A stretch of DNA of 64,000 bases, taken from contig CM071595.1 of NCBI GenBank assembly GCA_036435485.1, positions 8,298,001 to 8,362,000 on the forward strand, read 5' to 3'. The DNA is from Saposhnikovia divaricata (lineage: Eukaryota > Streptophyta > Magnoliopsida > Apiales > Apiaceae). Position 1 is the stretch's first letter. Each line of letters begins with the position of its first letter. Positions 20,327 to 30,000 of this stretch are shown in pieces. The notes beneath the pieces are model-generated. The model had not been told where the DNA came from and ran no database searches. It saw only the letters and a program-made list of their open reading frames with translations. The translations under genes were made by a program, and so were the position numbers.

Positions 20327-20917
20327 ATGGCAGCCTCAAACACAAATCTTATCCCTGTATTCAAGGGAGAGAATTACGAGTTCTGGAGTATTAAAATGAA
20401 AACTATCTTACGAGCTTATGACTTGTTGGATATTGTTGAAAATGGAGTTCCAAAATCTATTAATCTTACATCTACGCCACAATCACCTGCATCATCAACA
20501 GTTTCAACATTATCAACAGTTTCAACAAATGAGTCGCTCATAAAGGATGCAGATGCACTAGCTAAAATTCATCAAGCTGTTGCTGACTCTATTTTCCCTA
20601 GAATCATGAATTCTCCTTCAGCAAAACAAGCTTGGGACACATTGTAGGATGAATTCCAAGGTATTGCAAAAGTTCGAACAATCAGACTTCAAAGCTTACG
20701 AAAAGAATTCGAAAATCTCCGAATGAAAGACAGTGAGTCCATCAAAGATTACACGTCACGTGTTATCGGAGTTGTAAACTAGATGAAGACTTTTGGTGAC
20801 AACATCTCAGATCAAAGAGTAGTTGAGAAATTCTTAATTTCTCTCACTGATAAGTATGATTCCATTGTTGGAATTATAGAAGAATCAAAAGACATCACTA
20901 AACTTTCTGTCACTAAG
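20327..20917 (+). pseudogene. Copia gag fragment with two TAG stops
   Basis: Starts MAASNTNLIPVFKGENYEFW, the usual opening of a UBN2-type copia gag, followed by IKMKTILRAYDLLDIVENG. TAG stops at 20645-20647 and 20780-20782 interrupt an otherwise continuous frame that goes on through LRKEFENLRMKDSESIKDY and KFLISLTDKYDSIVG. Both stops stand where related gags have Gln (as remembered), so each is explained by one C-to-T change. The frame is cut at 20917 by the gypsy LTR before the zinc knuckle. Confidence 0.9.
20913..20917. repeat. Presumed 5-bp target site of the Tat-like element
   Basis: CTAAG immediately precedes the LTR start TGTTGGAGG. If the insertion is intact, CTAAG should follow its 3' LTR beyond the right edge of the window. 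Only one copy is visible. Confidence 0.5.
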
Positions 20918-21323
20918 TGTTGGAGGCCCATCGGCCCAATAGGCTATATTAAGCCCATCACTGTACACCTAAGTTAAGTATCCAAGACATAGAGATCCGA
21001 ATCCAAGACATAGAGATCCCTTGGGTGCTTCGGTCCAATCAACAAGTGACACCTCAGAATGTGGGGTATGGCTGTTCTCTCCTCATCATCTCCTAGGGCC
21101 CATATCCGAAGGCTATAAATAGAAGAGAGTAAGCAACAACAAGGGACAATTCATTATCACTACTCAAGTATTCTCTTTCACAATTTCTTTACGTTTTACC
21201 CTATCATTTAAACAACCAGAAAACTTACTCTTACGCCGGAGGTGAATCGAGGGTCAATACCCTCGCATTCTTTTGTCTTGCAAGTTGACCGAAGGCCCTA
21301 CTCGGAAATATCTGGTTCCAACA
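20918..21323 (+). repeat. 5' LTR of the Tat-type element
   Basis: 406 bp, TGTTGGAGG...GGTTCCAACA. The start is marked by the break in the copia gag frame and the end by the primer site that follows. No second copy was found in the window. Confidence 0.88.
21113..21122 (+). promoter_or_regulatory. TATA box of the Tat-type LTR
   Basis: CTATAAATAG, about 200 bp before the LTR end. Transcripts would start near 21145-21155. Confidence 0.7.
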
Positions 21324-21325
21324 TT

Positions 21326-21341
21326 TGGCACCGTCTGTGGG
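21326..21341 (+). other. Primer binding site of the Tat-type element
   Basis: TGGCACCGTCTGTGGG, two bases after the LTR. It resembles the TGGCGCCGTCTGTGGG sequence found here in many plant Tat elements (recalled). The primer tRNA is not assigned. Confidence 0.65.
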
Positions 21342-21380
21342 AACGTAGAGAAACAATTATGTTCGAGTTTATCAAAAATT

Positions 21381-23183
21381 ATGGCAGCTGAAGACACGCC
21401 CTTACCAGACGCCAGCACCATAGCTGGAGATAGTCCCATCACCCCTACCATCCAAAGAGTCGCCCCTATGTCCCAGGAAAATCCTTCTGTTGCCCGAAGG
21501 ACATTGAATTTCGATGAGGAAGGAGACATGCCTACTCCCGAAGAGCAACAAGAAATGTTAATGAAATGGAGAGAGAAGCAGAAGACCAAAGGAAAGCAGA
21601 AGGAAGTAAACGATAAAGAAGCCGAAAGACTAGCTAAGAAAAAGGCGGCTGACCGATTGAAATTAGAAGCCCTCAAGCTCCAAAGAGAAGACATCGAGCT
21701 ACAAGAAAAACTACTTCGTGAGGCCCTAGAGGCCGAAAATCCCAGAGCCGAAGATGAAAGGGAGAAGAGAACTAGAGATGACGAAGACGAATCTTGGAAT
21801 TCGGAATCGCCATCTAAAAGAACAAGATCCAAAAACAATTATTCCTCGGATTCTGAAGAAGAAGGCCCTCGCACGGATGACCGAATCCGAAGGTTAGAAA
21901 AGGTGATGTTCGACGAAAGAAGGATGAGCCATGAGCCTGTGGTGACCATAGACGTGGAACAATACCGACCTCCGCCAGGGAGGCAATTCCTGAAGATGAA
22001 CGAATTTAACGGAAAAGGGGATCCCGAAGATCATTGCGAGAAATATGAATCGCTCATGACCGGTATGGGACATTGTGATGTCATGCTGTGCAAAATGTTT
22101 AAGAAATATCTGAAAGGATCAGCGTCAATGTGGTATCGTTCGTTAAGGCCCAGGTCTATCGGTTCATACGTACAAATCAAAAGGAAATTCATAAGGCACT
22201 ACTCCCACATGTGCCGAAGAGAAAAGGATACGGAGGCCTTGATTCATTGCAGACAAAGACCGAACGAGGAGTTAGGGGAATACCTGGCCCGATTCAAAGA
22301 CGAAGCAGGGACGGTGACGAACTTGGACAAAGTCAAGGCTGCCGGGTTCCTCTCGGTCGGGCTCGATCCCATTAAAGGGAGAAAGCTTCGATCCTCCCTG
22401 TATGATGCACCCCCAAAATCCTTGAACGATATATATTTACGAGGAGAAGCTATCCGAAGAAAGTTAGAATCCATCAATGGGTACAAAGATAAGAAAAATG
22501 ATAAAAGTGATAGAAGAGACGACAGAAGGGACGAACGAAGAGATCGTGGGGATACGAGAAACACGCCTAACGACGCAAGGCCCAATAAAGGAACCGAACG
22601 AAGAAGAGACAGAGAGAACGCCGTGTTTACACCTCTCAATACTCCAATCTCAAAAATTCTTCATGAAATTAAAGGAAGGCCTGGATTCACTCGACCACCC
22701 AAGATGCGAGCTCCCGAACACCGAAGAAACGAAAATAAGTTCTGCGACTACCATCGCGATAAAGGCCGTAACACCAATGATTGTTACCATCTAAAGAATC
22801 TTATAGAAAGAATGATCAGGGAGGGAGACCTAGCACAATTCATCGGAGATATGAGGGAGAAGCTGGACAACAAAGAAAAGAAAGAAGCCGAAGTATTGGA
22901 AAAATACCGAGGAGAGGTGAAAACCATTTCCGGAGGCACGATTCTCGATCGGAACAGTAAAACCGCCCGAAAGAAGTATGCCAGACAAATCTACAACCTC
23001 TGTCAATCAAACACCGCGAAGCAGCCTTTACCTATATCTTTCACCGAAGACGATTACGAGAACGTAATATGGCCGCACGAAGACCCACTTGTCATAAACC
23101 CAATCATCGGCGAAAATAAGTTTTGGAGAGTGCTAATTGACGAAGGCAGTTCGGTAAACATTTTGTACCACCGAACATATTGA
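21381..23183 (+). pseudogene. Tat gag and start of protease, ended by an in-frame TGA
   Basis: The chosen start is the ATG at 21381 (MAAEDTPLPD); the frame is open further upstream, but that part lies in the primer and LTR region. A Lys/Glu-rich coiled-coil-like stretch (residues 50-125) is followed by the gag domain (about 200-375; KMNEFNGKGDPEDHCEKYES, SASMWYRSL, IKRKFIRHYS). A Lys/Asp/Arg-rich linker follows, then the Cys-His motif KFCDYHRDKGRNTNDCYHLK at about 452, then the protease active site LIDEGSSVNIL at about 583. The TGA at 23181-23183 cuts the protease just after this; the frame continues at once (23187). TGA is one C-to-T change from CGA. Confidence 0.9.
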
Positions 23184-23897
23184 AAGATGAATCTTGGAGG
23201 AGAAGAATTGGAAGCCTGCCATGAAGCACCATTGTACGGTTTCGGAAATCAGCCCATACCGATTGAAGGAACAATCACTCTCTCCGTCCTGTTAGGAAAA
23301 GCGGCTTACACTGTAACGAAGGAAGCAAAATTCTACGTGGTTCGAGTTGACAGTCCATACAATGGGATTCTCGGGAGGCCAGCTTTATCTTCATTTCAAG
23401 CCGTCTCTTCCATACCGCATCTAAAGTTAAAGTTTCCAACCGAGCACGGGGTTGGAGAAATGAGAGGTGATCAGAAAGCCGCACGGATCATAATTTTGGA
23501 AGACCTAGAGAAAGACAAGGACACAGAGATAACCGAAGCTGGCAAAAGAAAGAGGATCAACGACGACACCGGAAGCAGCCATCAACTGCTGAATATTGAG
23601 CTGGAAAAATTCGGAGTCGATTTATCTAGTCCGATTGCCGAACCAGCAACTGAGACCGAGGAGGTTGAGCTATACGTAGGCCAGTCGGGCAAAATGATCC
23701 AGATAGGCAAGAATCTAGATCCCGAACTGAAAGCGAGAGTCATCAAAGTCATTCGGGAATTTCACGACGTATTCGCTTGGAATCCCGAAGACATGCCAGG
23801 TTTAGACCCATCAGTCGCTAAACATTGCCTCAACGTGAAACCCGATGCCCAACCAGTGAAGCAGAAGAAGCGAAATTTTGCTATGGAAAGACAAAAA
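23184..23897 (+). pseudogene. Tat protease C-terminal part and linker to RT
   Basis: In the same frame as gag after the TGA. It holds the second half of the retropepsin, with YNGILGRPALSSFQAV (the conserved ILGRP strand). A linker follows, leading to FAWNPEDMPGLDPSVAKHCL, the block that precedes RT in Tat and related gypsy elements. An A5 run at 23893-23897 appears to carry one A too many; after it the RT continues in the next frame. The tail of this frame to 23945 is out-of-frame read-through. Confidence 0.87.
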
Positions 23898-25881
23898 GGT
23901 CATCCAAGCCGAAGTCGAAAAACTTCTAGAAGCCAAATTCATTGAAGAAATAGATTACCCCGATTGGTTGGCAAACGTGGTGGTAGTCAAAAAATCAAAC
24001 GGAAAGTGGAGAATGTGTGTCGATTACACCGACCTAAACAAGCATTGCCCGAAGGACCATTACCCTTTACCGAACATCGATCAGTTGATAGATGCCACTT
24101 CGGGCCATCAAATACTCAGCTTCTTGGATGCGTTCTCCGGATACCATCAGATCGCCATGAACGCCGAAGACATTCCTAAAACAGCATTCATCACACCGAA
24201 TGGCACTTATGCCTACATCAAAATGCCCTTCGGACTAAAGAATGCAGGGGCAACGTTTCAAAAGATGATCAACAAAGTCTTCAAAGCCCAAATAGGCCGA
24301 AACATGGAATGCTACGTGGATGATATGATTGTCAAATCCTTGTTTGGAGATCATGCCGAAGATTTGAAAGAATGCTTCGAAGCACTAAGGAAAAACAACA
24401 TGAGGATTAACCCGAAAAAATGCACGTTTAGAGTTAACAGTGGAAAATTTTTAAGATATATGGTCAGCGCCCGAGGAATTGAGGCGAATCCCGAAAAAAT
24501 TAAAGCAGTCATCGACATGGAAGCACCGAGGACGATCAGGGACATTCAGAAATTGACCGGACGAATGGCAGCCTTGAGAAGGTTCATTTCTCGATCAACT
24601 GAAAAAGCCCTACCATTTTTTGAGGTGCTTCGGGGAACAAAAAACTTCGAATGGGGAACGAATTGTCAAAAGGCTTTTGAGGAACTAAAAGAATACCTGG
24701 TAAACACCCCACTCTTAATGAGACCAAGCCCGAACGAAACTCTTCAGCTATATCTAGCTGTGAACGACCGAACACTCGGGGCAGTACTGATTAAACAGCA
24801 CGAAAGGAACCAACATCCAGTGTTCTACGTCTCTCACATCCTAAAAGATGCAGAAACAAGGTATCCCAATGCCGAAAAGTTTGCTTATGGGCTAGTAATG
24901 GCCTCGAGAAAGCTACGGCACTACTTCCAGGGCCGAACGATCCAAGTAGTAACCGATCAACCCCTAAAGAAAATCATGCGAAGACCAGAAGCTTCGGGCC
25001 GAGTGGTTGCTTGGTCGGTCGAATTAGGAGAATACGACCTGGAATTTGTTCCCCGAACAGCAATCAAAGCTCAAACCCTTGCTGACTTCATAACGGAATG
25101 CTCTTTCTCTGGCCCGAAAGATTTGGCTCCTGAAGAACAATTAATACCTTCACCAGGAAAGTGGAAACTTTTTGTAGATGGTTCGGTAGCAGGATCGAAG
25201 TGTGGTGCAGGCCTCATATTAACTAGTCTCGAAGGCTTCGAGATATGTCAAGCGATCAGATTCGCCTTCTCCTTAACCAACAACGAGGTCGAAAATGAAG
25301 CGGCATTAGCAGGTCTAGATTTGGCAAAAAGTTTGAAGGTAAAGCACCTAAGAGTTTTCAGCGATTCTATGCTAGTTGTCAAACAGTTTTCGGGAGAATA
25401 CGGACAAAAGGATCCCCGAACAAAAGCCTATGCCACGAAGGTACGCGAAAATTCATCATTATTCGAATCATTCGAATTAAGCCAAGTAGCCAGGGAGAAC
25501 AACAGCCGAGCCGATGCGTTATCAAAGTTAGCTTCGGTGGAAACTCAGAACCTCACAGGTTCAATTTATTTGACTGAAGTCAAGGCACCATCTATAGACA
25601 AAAAACGATGCCTAGAAATTCATCAAGGAATTAATTGGATGACGCCAATTAGAGCTTTCTTAGAAAAAGACACCCTTCCCCTTAATAAAAAACAAGCCCA
25701 TAAGATCAGGTACCGATCGGCCAGTTACTCCCTCATTGAAGGCAAATTATTCAGGAGATCAGCCACTCAGCCATTGCTCCGATGCCTGGACCCCGACGAG
25801 CAAAAGATGGCATTGGAAAGTATTCACGAAGGCATTTGCGGTGAACACCTCGCAGTACGGTCACTTGCCTTCAAAACTTAA
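23898..25881 (+). pseudogene. Tat reverse transcriptase, RNase H, second RNase H and integrase start
   Basis: An open frame of about 660 codons. RT: WRMCVDYTDLNKHCPKDHYP, LDAFSGYHQIAM, KMPFGLKNAGATFQ, and catalytic YVDDM at 24313. Connection and gypsy RNase H at about 24640-25000 (LAVNDRTLGAVL, VVTDQPLKKIM). Second, archaeal-type RNase H at about 25150-25560 with FVDGS, NNEVENEAALAGL, VFSDSMLVVK and NNSRADALSKLAS, diagnostic of Tat/Ogre. It then enters the integrase zinc region (IHEGICGEH). A one-base loss near 25875 ends the frame at 25881 and moves integrase to another frame. The RT and both RNase H domains look complete. Confidence 0.92.
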
Positions 25882-26867
25882 GACAAGGTTTCTATTGGCC
25901 AACGATAAGGGAAGACGCTTCAGAGTACGCAAAGAAATGCAAACAATGTCAATTATTCAGTAACGTTCCGAAGCAACCACCCGAAGAGATGACCTCGGTA
26001 CTCAATCCGATTCCTTTTGCTATGTGGGCAGTAGATATTGTGGGCATTCTGCCAACTAGTACTAAACAGGCTAAATATTGCATTGTGGCCATTGATTACA
26101 TGACCAAGTGGGTAGAAGCAAGACCCCTCTCAGCCATCACCGAAGAAGCCGCAAAAAAGTTCGTGCTAGAACAGATTATCCTAAGGTTCGGAATCCCGAT
26201 GATATGTGTGTCGGACAATGGGACACAATTCATTGGAAGCAAATTCAGGAAATTTCTATTTGAATTCGGAATTCAGCAAAGGTTCAGTTCGGTCGGCCAT
26301 CCTCAAGGAAATGGAGCAATCGAAGCAGCTAACAAGATCATTTTCGATGGGATAAAGAAAAGGCTAGGAGATTCTAAAGGACTATGGGCCGAAGAATTGC
26401 CGTATGTCTTGTGGGCCTACCGAACAACTCCGAGATCGTCGACCGGAGAAACTCCATTCAAACTCGCCTTCGGCACCGATGCTTTGATGCCAACTGAGGT
26501 CGGCCTAGAATCATATCGGACACAAGTATTCAACGTGGAAACAAATGAATTCGGACTACGAGCAAACGTGGATCTGCTCGAAGAAGAAAGGGAAGCAGCC
26601 TATCAGAGAAAATTAAGATACCAACTTCAGGCAACCCAATATTACGATTCAGGAATAAAGAAAAGATCATTCCACGTGGGAGATTTAGTCCTCCGAGAAC
26701 TAGCCACTTCGATGCCGACCAGACAAGGTAAACTCATGCCGAATTGGGAAGGTCCCTACGTGGTGATTGAGGTAGTTCGTCCAGGCACATACAAGCTAGC
26801 TCATTCGGACGGGATCCTTATCAAAAATACATGGCATGCATCCCGCCTTCGTCGTTTTTACCAGTAA
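25875..26867 (+). pseudogene. Tat integrase (frameshifted from RT)
   Basis: Continues directly after the frameshift with LRQGFYWPTIREDA and the zinc-finger Cys pair CKQC. The catalytic core carries DD-E residues in AVDIVG, SDNGTQF and GAIEAANK. The C-terminal part contains WAYRTTPRSSTGETPF and the GPY-like GPYVV region, ending ASRLRRFYQ and a TAA at 26865-26867. No stop lies within the domain. The core looks complete, but the zinc finger is split over two frames, so this copy is inactive unless the frameshift is an assembly error. Confidence 0.9.
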
Positions 26868-27063
26868 GATCTTTTCATCTTATTGTAAATAAAGTAAATA
26901 TAAGGAACCCATGTTTGGGGCAGACCGAATAAAACACGTTTTCTTATTTCTGGTTTAGTATTTATGATATCTTGACATAATTAAGGCAGGGAAGAAATAT
27001 CTTTCATTAACCGAAGAGAGCCTTAATTATTTACAAATCCCTTAAATACTTGGGGACATAACA
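26868..27063 (+). other. 3' UTR of the Tat-type element, junction with satellite
   Basis: 196 bp after the integrase stop, then GCTAGG begins the satellite at 27064. No polypurine tract or 3' LTR is seen. From 26991 the order GAAGA..AATAT, CCGAAG (27011), GGACA..AACA (27055-27062), GCTAGG follows the order of the same words in a monomer, with spacing of about 83-87 rather than 75 bp. It may be a diverged first unit. The alignment is by eye and weak. Confidence 0.7.
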
Positions 27064-30000
27064 GCTAGGCTCCGGCCGAAGATGCAATATTGTCTGAAGA
27101 CGCATAAAAATGAAAATTATGCTAAGGACAAACAAATAGCTAGGCTCCGGCCGAAGATGCAATATTGTCCGAAGACGCATAAAAATGAAAATTATGCTAA
27201 GGACAAATAAAGAACTAGGCCGCGGCCGAAGATGCAATATTGTCCGAAGACGCATAAAAATGAAAATTATGCTAAGGACAAATAAAGAGCTAGGCTCCGG
27301 CCGAAGATGCAATATTGTCCGAAGACGCATAAAAATGAAAATTATAGTAAGGACAAACAAATAGCTAGGCTCCGGCCGAAGATGCAATATTGTCCGAAGA
27401 CGCATAAAAAAGAAAATTATGCTAAGGACAAACAAATAGCTAGGCTCCAGCCGAAGATGCAATATTGTCCGAAGACGCATAAAAATGAAAATTATGCTAA
27501 GGACAAATAAAGAGCTAGGCCGCGGCCGAAGATTCAATATTGTCCGAAGACGCATAAAAATGAAAATTATGCTAAGGACAAATAAAGAGCTAGGCTCCGG
27601 CCGAAGATGCAATATTGTCCGAAGACGCATAAAAATGAAAATTATGCTAAGGACAAATAAAGAGCTAGGCCGCGGCCGAAGATGCAATATTGTCCGAAGA
27701 CGCATAAAAATGAAAATTATGCTAAGGACAAATAAAGAGCTATGCTCCGGCCGAAGATGCAATATTGGCCGAAGACGCATAAAAATGAAAATTATGCTAA
27801 GGACAAACAAATATCTAGGCTCCGGCCGAAGATGCAATATTGTCCGAAGATGCATAAAAATGAAAATTATGCTAAGGACAAACAAATAGCTAGGCTCCGG
27901 CCGAAGATGCAATATTGTCCGAAGACGCATAAAAATGAAAATTATGCTAAGGACAAATAAAGAGCTAGGCCGCGGCCGAAGATGCAATATTGTCCGAAGA
28001 CGCATAAAAATGAAAATTATGGTAAGGACAAATAAAGAGCTAGGCTCCGGCCGAAGATGCAATATTGTCCGAAGACGCATAAAAATGAAAATTATGCTAA
28101 GGACAAATAAAGAGCTAGGCCGCGGCCGAAGATGCAATATTGTCCGAAGACGCATAAAAATGAAAATTATGCTAAGGACAAATAAAGAGCTAGGCCCCGG
28201 CCGAAGATGCAATATTGTCCGAAGACGCATAAAAATGAGAATTATACTAAGGACAAAGAAATAGCTAGGCTCCGGCCGAAGATGCAATATTGTCCGAAGA
28301 CGCATAAAAATGAAAATTATGCTAAGGACAAACAAATAGATAGGCTCCAGCCGAAGATGCAATATTGTCCGAAGACGCATAAAAATGAGAATTATGCTAA
28401 GGACAAACAAATAGCTAGGCTCCGGCCGAAGATGCAATATTGTCCGAAGACGCATAAAAATGAAAAATATGCTAAGGACAAACAAATAGCTAGGCTCCGG
28501 CCGAAGATGCAATATTGTCCGAAGACGCATAAAAATGAAAATTATGCTAATGACAAATAAAGAGCTATGCCGCGGCCGAAGATGCAATATTGTCCGAAGA
28601 CGCATAAAAATGAAAATTATGCTAAGGACAAATAAAGAGCTAGGCCCCGGCCGAAGATGCAATATTGTCCGAAGACGCATAAAAATGAGAATTATGCTAA
28701 GGACAAACAAATAGCTAGGCTCCGGCCGAAGATGCAATATTGTCCGAAGACGCATAAAAATGAAAATTATGCTAAGGACAAACAAATAGATAGGCTCCGG
28801 CCGAAGATGCAATATTGTCCGAAGACGCATAAAAATGAGAATTATGCTAAGGACAAACAAATAGCTAGGCTCCGGCCGAAGATGCAATATTGTCCGAAGA
28901 CGCATAAAAATGAAAATTATGCTAAGGACAAACAAATAGATAGGCTCCGGATGAAGATGCAATATTGTCCGAAGACGCATAAAAATGAAAATTATGCTAA
29001 GGACAAACAAATAGCTAGGCTCCGGCCGAAGATGCAATATTGTCCGAAGACGCATAAAAATGAAAATTATGCTAAGGACAAACAAATAGCTAGGCTCCGG
29101 CCGAAGATGCAATATTGTCTGAAGACGCATAAAAATGAAAATTATGCTAAGGACAAATAAAGAGCTAGGCCGCGGCCGAAGATGCAATATTGTCCGAAGA
29201 CGCATAAAAATGAAAATTATGCTAAGGACAAATAAAGAGCTAGGCCGCGGCCGAAGATGCAATATTGTCCGAAGAGGCATAAAAATGACAATTATGCTAA
29301 GGACAAACAAATAGCTAGGCTCCGGCCGAATATGCAATATTGTCCGAAGACGCATAAAAATGAGAATTATGCTAAGGACAAACAAATAGCTAGGCTCCGG
29401 CCGAAGATGCAATATTGTCCGAAGACGCATAAAAATGAAAATTATGCTAAGGACAAACAAATAGATAGGCTCCAGCCGAAGATGCAATATTGTCCGAAGA
29501 CGCATAAAAATGAGAATTATGCTAAGGACAAACAAATAGATAGGCTCCGGATGAAGATGCAATATTGTCCGAAGACGCATAAAAATGAAAATTATGCTAA
29601 GGACAAACAAATAGCTAGGCTCCGGCCGAAGATGCAATATTGTCCGAAGACGCATAAAAATGAAAATTATGCTAAGGACAAATAAAGAGCTAGGCCGCGG
29701 CCGAAGATGCAATATTGTCCGAAGACGCATAAAAATGAAAATTATGCTAAGGACAAATGAAGAGCTAGGCTCCGGCCGAAGATGCAATATTGTCCGAAGA
29801 CGCATAAAAATGAAAATTATGCTAAGGACAAACAAATAGCTAGGCTCCGGCCGAAGATGCAATATTGTCCGAAGACGCATAAAAATGAAAATTATGCTAA
29901 GGACAAACAAATAGCTAGGCCGCGGCCGAAGATGCAATACTGTCCGAAGACGCATAAAAATGAAAATTATGCTAAGGAGAAATAAATAGCTAGGCTCCGG

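Larger units (their letters stand above)
19951..20917 (+). mobile_element. Plus-strand Ty1/copia retrotransposon, 5' part only
   Basis: A 5' LTR (19951-20246), an initiator-tRNA-Met-type primer site and the start of gag, cut at 20917 by the Tat-like gypsy element. It is inserted into the LTR of the minus-strand copia directly beside its TATA box. Two stop codons in gag mark it as inactive. The remainder should lie on the far side of the gypsy element, outside this window. Confidence 0.88.
20918..27063 (+). mobile_element. Tat-type Ty3/gypsy retrotransposon, 3' UTR running into satellite
   Basis: 5' LTR (20918-21323), primer site, gag, protease, RT, RNase H, a second RNase H, integrase and a 196-bp 3' UTR that passes into the 75-bp satellite. 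No 3' LTR is present in the window. The Tat/Ogre assignment rests on the additional RNase H domain between the usual RNase H and integrase (FVDGS, NEVENEAA, FSDSML, NSRADALS) and on the gag and RT motifs. Coding is broken by one TGA and two one-base frameshifts. Inserted in gag of the plus-strand copia element. Confidence 0.93.

Noticed and set aside
21254..22639. Minus-strand Ser/Leu-rich frames (21254-21838, 22244-22639)
   Set aside because: They are antisense shadows of the Lys/Glu/Arg-rich Tat gag.
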